This document shows positions 44,378 to 49,118 of a DNA stretch of 49,118 nt, in pieces. The notes below the pieces were generated by a model. The model was given only the letters and a program-made list of their open reading frames with translations. It was not told the DNA's origin and did not search any database. Each line of letters begins with the position of its first letter. The first letter of the stretch is position 1. Source of the DNA: an uncultured Pelagibacteraceae bacterium (GTDB lineage Bacteria > Pseudomonadota > Alphaproteobacteria > Pelagibacterales > Pelagibacteraceae); NCBI GenBank assembly GCA_902533075.1, contig CACAKN010000007.1, forward strand, positions 1 through 49,118. The letters run 5' to 3'. Both the position numbers and the translations under genes were made by a program.

Positions 44378-45526
44378 ATGACAAAGAATAATTTAAAGGT
44401 AGTTAAATCTACTAAAGATCAAGAAATGGATATTAAAGAAAAGAACAAAGCATTAGATGCTGCGATCAGCCAGATAACTGACAACTTCGGAAAAGGTTCA
44501 GTTATGAAGCTAGGTGAGAAAAGAGCTATGGATATTGAGTCAATATCTACAGGATCTTTAAGTTTAGATTTAGCTTTAGGAATAGGTGGATTGCCAAAAG
44601 GAAGAATTGTAGAAGTTTACGGACCAGAGTCTTCTGGAAAGACTACATTAGCATTACAAGTTGTTGCTGAAGCTCAAAAGGCCGGTGGTATTTGTGCATT
44701 CGTTGATGCTGAGCATGCTTTAGATCCAGTTTATGCAAAAAAATTAGGAGTAAATACTGAAGAGCTTTTAATCTCTCAACCAGATGCTGGAGAGCAGGCT
44801 TTAGAAATAGCTGATACACTAGTAAAATCAGGCTCTATTTCAGTAATCGTAATTGACTCTGTTGCAGCGTTAACTCCAAGAGCTGAAATTGAAGGTGAGA
44901 TGGGTGATCATCATGTCGGTCTTCAATCACGTTTAATGAGTCAGGCTTTAAGAAAATTAACTGGTTCAATTTCTAACACAAACACAATGATGATTTTCAT
45001 TAACCAAATTAGAATGAAAATTGGAGTTATGTTTGGAAGTCCTGAAACAACATCAGGTGGAAATGCACTTAAGTTTTACTCATCTGTAAGAATGGATATT
45101 AGAAGAATTGGTGCCATCAAAGATAAAGATGAAATTATTGGTAACTCTACAAGAGTGAAAGTAGTTAAAAATAAAGTTGCACCACCATTTAAAGTTGTTG
45201 AATTTGATTTAATGTATGGAAAAGGAATTAGCAAAATGGGTGAGTTGGTAGACCTTGGTGCTAAAGCTGACATTATTGAAAAATCAGGAGCATGGTATGC
45301 TTATAAAGGAGAGAAAATTGGACAAGGAAGAGAAAATGCGAAAGTCTATTTAGCTCAAAATCCACAAGTTGCTGCAGAAATTGAAATGGCAATTAGGGAA
45401 AAAGCTGGTGTGATTTCTAAAAAAATTGAAGGAAATCCATTAAGTCCTGAAAAAATTGAAAAAGAGAAGAAAGTAGCTGAAAAAGAAGAAGCTGAAAAAG
45501 AAGCTACTCCTCCAAAAAAGAACTAG
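44378..45526 (+). CDS. recA: Recombinase RecA
   Basis: DNA-dependent ATPase for homologous recombination and for activating LexA/UmuD self-cleavage. 382 residues. Walker [10 protein letters not shown] at about 82-90, [40 protein letters not shown], and the L2 loop region [17 protein letters not shown]. The C-terminal tail is a Lys/Glu-rich stretch. An extra 20-residue basic N-terminal extension precedes the core ([19 protein letters not shown]). It is followed by a stem-loop and alaS, the order seen in several alphaproteobacteria. Confidence 0.98.
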   Translation: MTKNNLKVVKSTKDQEMDIKEKNKALDAAISQITDNFGKGSVMKLGEKRAMDIESISTGSLSLDLALGIGGLPKGRIVEVYGPESSGKTTLALQVVAEAQKAGGICAFVDAEHALDPVYAKKLGVNTEELLISQPDAGEQALEIADTLVKSGSISVIVIDSVAALTPRAEIEGEMGDHHVGLQSRLMSQALRKLTGSISNTNTMMIFINQIRMKIGVMFGSPETTSGGNALKFYSSVRMDIRRIGAIKDKDEIIGNSTRVKVVKNKVAPPFKVVEFDLMYGKGISKMGELVDLGAKADIIEKSGAWYAYKGEKIGQGRENAKVYLAQNPQVAAEIEMAIREKAGVISKKIEGNPLSPEKIEKEKKVAEKEEAEKEATPPKKN

Positions 45527-45549
45527 AATTAAAGGTCATCTTTAAATTA

Positions 45550-45576
45550 TAAAGGCGCTTATTTTAAGCGCCTTTA
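45550..45576 (+). terminator. Stem-loop terminator-like structure after recA
   Basis: TAAAGGCGCTT (45550-45560) pairs perfectly with AAGCGCCTTTA (45566-45576) around loop ATTTT. It is followed by CCCC and not by a T tract, so it may pause or protect the 3' end more than terminate. Confidence 0.6.
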
Positions 45577-45626
45577 CCCCCTTATCGTTATCTAGACATA
45601 GAATAAAAAAGCTGTATTTTAAAAAT

Positions 45627-48293
45627 ATGGCGGACAAATCATTAAATGAAATAAGAAGTACGTTCCTTAAATACTTTGAGAAAAATGATCACAAGATTAT
45701 AGAATCTAGTAATTTAGTACCAAATAATGATCCAACACTGATGTTTGCCAATTCAGGAATGGTCCAGTTTAAGAATGTATTTACCGGTTTAGAAAAAAGA
45801 GATTATCAAAGGGCTGCCACCTCACAAAAATGTGTAAGAGCGGGTGGTAAACATAATGATTTAGAAAATGTTGGATATACTCCACGACACCACACATTTT
45901 TTGAAATGTTAGGAAATTTTTCTTTTGGAGATTATTTTAAAGAAAGAGGAATAGAACTTGCATGGAATTTAATAACAAAAGATTTTGGTTTGGATAAAAA
46001 TAGGCTTTATGTGACTGTTTTTCATGAAGATGATGAGGCTTTTAATTTCTGGAAGAAAATAGCGGGTTTCAGTGATGATAAGATTATTAGAATTTCAACA
46101 TCAGATAATTTTTGGTCTATGGGCGAAACAGGGCCTTGTGGCCCTTGTTCAGAAATATTTTACGATCATGGTGATCATTTAAAAGGTGGTTTACCAGGAA
46201 CAAAAGATCAAGATGGAGATCGTTTTATTGAAATTTGGAACTTAGTTTTTATGCAGTACGAGCAAGTTTCAAAAGATAAAAGAATTGATTTACCGAAACC
46301 ATCAGTTGATACAGGAATGGGATTAGAGAGAATTTCTGCTCTTTTGCAAGGTACTCATGACAATTATCAAACCGATCACTTTAAGAAACTTATAAGCTCA
46401 ATATCTGAAGTAACAAAAGTCAAACAAGAAAATAATATTATATCAAGTTTTAGAGTAATTGCTGATCATTTAAGAGCAAGTTCATTTCTTTTAGCGGAGG
46501 GTGTTTTGCCCTCAAATGAGGGTCGTGGATATGTTTTAAGAAGAATTATGAGAAGGGGAATGAGACATTCTCATTTGTTAGGATCTAAGGAACCAATTTT
46601 TTTTAAAATTTTTGACTCGTTAAAAAAAGAAATGTCAGGAAACTACCCAGAGCTTGAAAGATCTGAGTCATTGATAAAGGAAACTTTAAGAATGGAAGAA
46701 GAAAAGTTCTTAATTTTACTTGATAGAGGTATCAAAATTTTAAATGACGAAATTTCAAAAATTGATAAAGTTTTACCTGGTGATGTTGCTTTTAAATTAT
46801 ATGACACCTATGGTTTTCCACTAGATCTCACAGAAGACATCTTAAAGAACAAATCATTGAAAGTTGATCATAAGAAATTTGATGACTTGATGAAAAAAAG
46901 TAAAGAAATTGCTAAAAAGAATTGGAAAGGTTCTGGAGATAGTTCTGAAGAAGCAATTTGGTTTTCAATTAAAGATAAAACTGGTCCCACAGAATTTTTA
47001 GGTTATGAGTCCAATCGATCTGAAGGTGTAGTGTTAAATCTAATAAAAAATAATAAAGAAACAAAATCTTTATCTACTGGCGAAGAGGGAATGATCATTA
47101 CAAATCAAACTCCGTTTTATGGTGAGTCAGGAGGACAACTCGGAGATAAAGGAACAATTGTTTCTGGTAATTCTGTTTTTGAAGTAGAGGATACACAAAA
47201 AAAACTTGGAGATTTATTTGTTCATTACGGATCCTTGAAAACTGGTGAAATAAAAATTAATGATGTAGTAGAGATGAAAATAGATGTGGAGAGAAGAGAT
47301 AATTTAAAAGCTTATCATTCTGCTACACACTTACTTCATGAGTCTTTGAGAAGAACCTTAGGCAAACATGTTATGCAAAAAGGATCATTGGTTGCTCCAG
47401 ATAGATTAAGGTTTGACTTTAGTCATATGAAACCAATTACTGATGAAGAGTTAGAGACAATTGATAAGCTAGTTAATGAATATGTTTCAAATAGTTCAGA
47501 AGTGACTACAAGAATTATGACACCAAAAGCAGCGATAGAAAAAGGTGCATTAGCTTTTTTTGGTGAAAAATATGGAGAAGAAGTCCGTGTGGTATCTATG
47601 GGAAAGGAAAAAGAAGCATATTTTTCAACAGAGTTATGTGGAGGAACGCATGTCAAAAATACTGGGGATATTGGAAAATTTAAAACTGTAAGCCAATCGT
47701 CTATTGCAGCAGGTGTTAGAAGAGTTGAGGCATTAAGAGATAAACAACTTGAGGATTTTATTAAGAATAAAGAAAAATTATCAACTTTATCAACTCAAAA
47801 AGATGAAGAAATTATTAAAGAGTTATCGTCTCAAATTATTAAACTTGGAGGCAAACCAAATGTTGATAATAAAGATTTAAAAGAAATCATAAAAAATCTT
47901 TCACGACAACTTGAACAAATAAATGTTAGCTCAGTTCTTCAAGATAAAACAAAAAATATTATTAAAGATGACAAGATAAATAATATAAATGTTAGATTTC
48001 AAAAAGTACAAGATTTACCTCCAAAAGATTTAAGAAAATTAGTAGATCAAGGAAAAAAAGAATTAGGAGATGGAATCATAATCGTCTTTGCCAGTTTTGA
48101 GGATAAAGTTGGATTAGCTGTTGGTATCACAGAAAAATTAATTGATAAATATGATGCAGTAAAATTTGCAAAATTAGGCTCCGAAATAATTGGAGGCAAA
48201 GGTGGAGGTGGCAGAAAAGATTTTGCTCAAGCTGGTGGTCAGGATAAAGATAAAATTAATGAGGCTTTTGAGAAAATAAAATCGTTAATTTAA
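45627..48293 (+). CDS. alaS: Alanyl-tRNA synthetase
   Basis: Class II synthetase charging tRNA-Ala, with editing. 888 residues. N-terminal aminoacylation domain: [55 protein letters not shown] and [15 protein letters not shown]. The editing domain carries the metal motif HSATHLLH near residue 563 and [13 protein letters not shown] near 670. A C-Ala domain ([16 protein letters not shown]) ends the protein. The stop overlaps convergent icd by nine bases. Confidence 0.98.
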   Translation: MADKSLNEIRSTFLKYFEKNDHKIIESSNLVPNNDPTLMFANSGMVQFKNVFTGLEKRDYQRAATSQKCVRAGGKHNDLENVGYTPRHHTFFEMLGNFSFGDYFKERGIELAWNLITKDFGLDKNRLYVTVFHEDDEAFNFWKKIAGFSDDKIIRISTSDNFWSMGETGPCGPCSEIFYDHGDHLKGGLPGTKDQDGDRFIEIWNLVFMQYEQVSKDKRIDLPKPSVDTGMGLERISALLQGTHDNYQTDHFKKLISSISEVTKVKQENNIISSFRVIADHLRASSFLLAEGVLPSNEGRGYVLRRIMRRGMRHSHLLGSKEPIFFKIFDSLKKEMSGNYPELERSESLIKETLRMEEEKFLILLDRGIKILNDEISKIDKVLPGDVAFKLYDTYGFPLDLTEDILKNKSLKVDHKKFDDLMKKSKEIAKKNWKGSGDSSEEAIWFSIKDKTGPTEFLGYESNRSEGVVLNLIKNNKETKSLSTGEEGMIITNQTPFYGESGGQLGDKGTIVSGNSVFEVEDTQKKLGDLFVHYGSLKTGEIKINDVVEMKIDVERRDNLKAYHSATHLLHESLRRTLGKHVMQKGSLVAPDRLRFDFSHMKPITDEELETIDKLVNEYVSNSSEVTTRIMTPKAAIEKGALAFFGEKYGEEVRVVSMGKEKEAYFSTELCGGTHVKNTGDIGKFKTVSQSSIAAGVRRVEALRDKQLEDFIKNKEKLSTLSTQKDEEIIKELSSQIIKLGGKPNVDNKDLKEIIKNLSRQLEQINVSSVLQDKTKNIIKDDKINNINVRFQKVQDLPPKDLRKLVDQGKKELGDGIIIVFASFEDKVGLAVGITEKLIDKYDAVKFAKLGSEIIGGKGGGGRKDFAQAGGQDKDKINEAFEKIKSLI

Positions 48294-49118
48294 TTTTTTT
48301 TTCAAATTTTTATCAAGCACGTCTAAAAATTGATTTGTAGTAAGGTACTTACTAGAAGGCCCAATTAGTATTGCTAGATCTTTTGTCATATATCCGTTTT
48401 CAACGCACTCAATACAAACATTTTCAATAGTATTGGAAAACTCAATTAATTTATCGTTACCATCTAATTTACCTCTATGAGCTAATCCCCTGGTCCAAGC
48501 AAAAATTGATGCAATTGGGTTTGTAGATGTTTCTTTACCCTGTTGATGCATTCTGTAATGTCTAGTAACTGTTCCATGAGCAGCTTCAGCCTCCATTATC
48601 TTTCCGTCTGGCGTTAACAATGTACTTGTCATTAAACCTAATGAGCCATAACCTTGTGCCATTGTATCAGATTGAACATCGCCATCATAATTTTTGCATG
48701 CCCAGATATATTTTCCACTCCATTTCATTGCACACGCAACCATATCATCAATTAATCTATGCTCATAAGTAATCTTAGCCTCTCGGAACTTTTTCTTAAA
48801 TTCTTTATCAAAAACTTCTTCAAATATATCTTTAAACCTACCATCATATTTCTTTAAAATAGTATTTTTTGTTGATAAATAAACTGGCCATTTTTTAATA
48901 AGACCATAACTAAAACAAGATCTAGCAAAATCTTCTATTGATTTATCTAAATTATACATTGAAAGTGCCACACCAGGTCCAGTAAAATTAAATACCTCAT
49001 ATTTGATTTCATCTTTACCATCTTCCGAGGTCCATTTAATTTCCATCTTCCCTTTACCAGGAACTTTAAAGTCTGTAGCTCGATATTGATCCCCAAAAGC
49101 ATGCCTTCCAATTACTAC
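48285..49118 (-). CDS. icd: NADP-dependent isocitrate dehydrogenase (N-terminus outside window)
   Basis: TCA-cycle enzyme oxidising isocitrate to 2-oxoglutarate. The frame stays open to the window end on the minus strand ([19 protein letters not shown]), so about a third of the protein lies outside. Motifs: [20 protein letters not shown] with metal-binding aspartates, [14 protein letters not shown], and [15 protein letters not shown]. These belong to the dimeric eukaryote-like type II NADP-IDH found in alphaproteobacteria. Confidence 0.96.
   Translation of the reverse strand, partial: VVIGRHAFGDQYRATDFKVPGKGKMEIKWTSEDGKDEIKYEVFNFTGPGVALSMYNLDKSIEDFARSCFSYGLIKKWPVYLSTKNTILKKYDGRFKDIFEEVFDKEFKKKFREAKITYEHRLIDDMVACAMKWSGKYIWACKNYDGDVQSDTMAQGYGSLGLMTSTLLTPDGKIMEAEAAHGTVTRHYRMHQQGKETSTNPIASIFAWTRGLAHRGKLDGNDKLIEFSNTIENVCIECVENGYMTKDLAILIGPSSKYLTTNQFLDVLDKNLKKKLN

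Noticed and set aside
44281-45600. TCTAGACATA occurring both after tolC and before alaS
   Set aside because: A ten-base AT-rich match; TAGACATA also occurs inside the acyl-CoA synthetase gene, so it looks like coincidence.
2248-47656. Open frames antisense to or out of frame with the listed genes (for example 2248-2574, 13308-13574, 33172-33396, 47423-47656)
   Set aside because: They lie inside well-supported genes, show no family motifs and have compositions expected of shadow frames.
1-49118. CRISPR array, insertion sequence, prophage or integron
   Set aside because: No spaced repeats, transposase, integrase or terminal inverted repeats were seen; base composition and gene style are uniform across the window.

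Overview
This window is a very AT-rich, gene-dense piece of an alphaproteobacterial chromosome, most likely from the SAR11 clade (Pelagibacterales). The evidence is the low G+C, the Lys/Asn/Ile-rich proteins, the near absence of spacers, a proteorhodopsin followed by a ferredoxin and a ferredoxin reductase, and proteins of alphaproteobacterial type (DksA with a degenerate zinc finger, the FtsZ tail, the dcw order). That placement is inferred from gene content; no alignment was run. No transposase, integrase, prophage or CRISPR array was seen. No stretch over 300 bases lacks a gene.

Layout. (1) 1-17353 (+): a compact division and cell-wall (dcw) cluster: ftsZ (5' end outside the window), rsmH, ftsL, ftsI, a murE-murF fusion, mraY, murD, ftsW, murG, murC, murB, ddl, ftsQ, a strongly reduced ftsA-like gene, lpxC. 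It covers the cytoplasmic steps from UDP-MurNAc to lipid II plus septal synthesis and FtsZ-ring genes. ftsZ lies at the head of the cluster instead of between ftsA and lpxC. (2) 17401-20257 (+): bamD and ligA. (3) 20246-31849: short divergent and convergent units: an Xaa-Pro aminopeptidase with a UvrD helicase (-), an AsmA-like protein (+), fumC (-), a MazG/PRA-PH-like pyrophosphohydrolase (+), nadA-nadC (-), tRNA-Leu(GAG) (+), ygfZ (-), a dihydroorotase-type amidohydrolase (+), an SMR transporter (-). (4) 31842-36774: a propionyl/acetyl-CoA synthetase (-), then proteorhodopsin, ferredoxin, ferredoxin-NADP reductase and a YfcG-like GST (+). Proteorhodopsin has a strong ribosome-binding site, a structured upstream region and a strong terminator. 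(5) 36775-37528 (-): dksA and two tiny, translationally coupled membrane-peptide ORFs. (6) 37608-39817 (+): a GT39-like and a GT2 glycosyltransferase. (7) 39871-41524 (-): umuDC with a GTTC-N7-GTTC SOS box at the umuD start. (8) 41685-44268 (+): a GFA-domain protein, a D-glycerate 3-kinase-like protein and a TolC-like protein, behind a regulatory region with phased repeats and a perfect DnaA box. (9) 44378-49118: recA with an SOS-like operator inside its promoter, alaS (+), and the C-terminal part of icd (-), cut by the window end.

The window is mostly housekeeping genes under strong streamlining. Genes on one strand overlap or abut, and most convergent genes also overlap at their stops, so terminators are scarce. 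The most unusual points are the ftsA-like gene that seems to have lost its ATPase core, the displaced ftsZ, the two coupled small ORFs after dksA, and the short cis-element clusters ahead of proteorhodopsin, umuDC, the GFA operon and recA.
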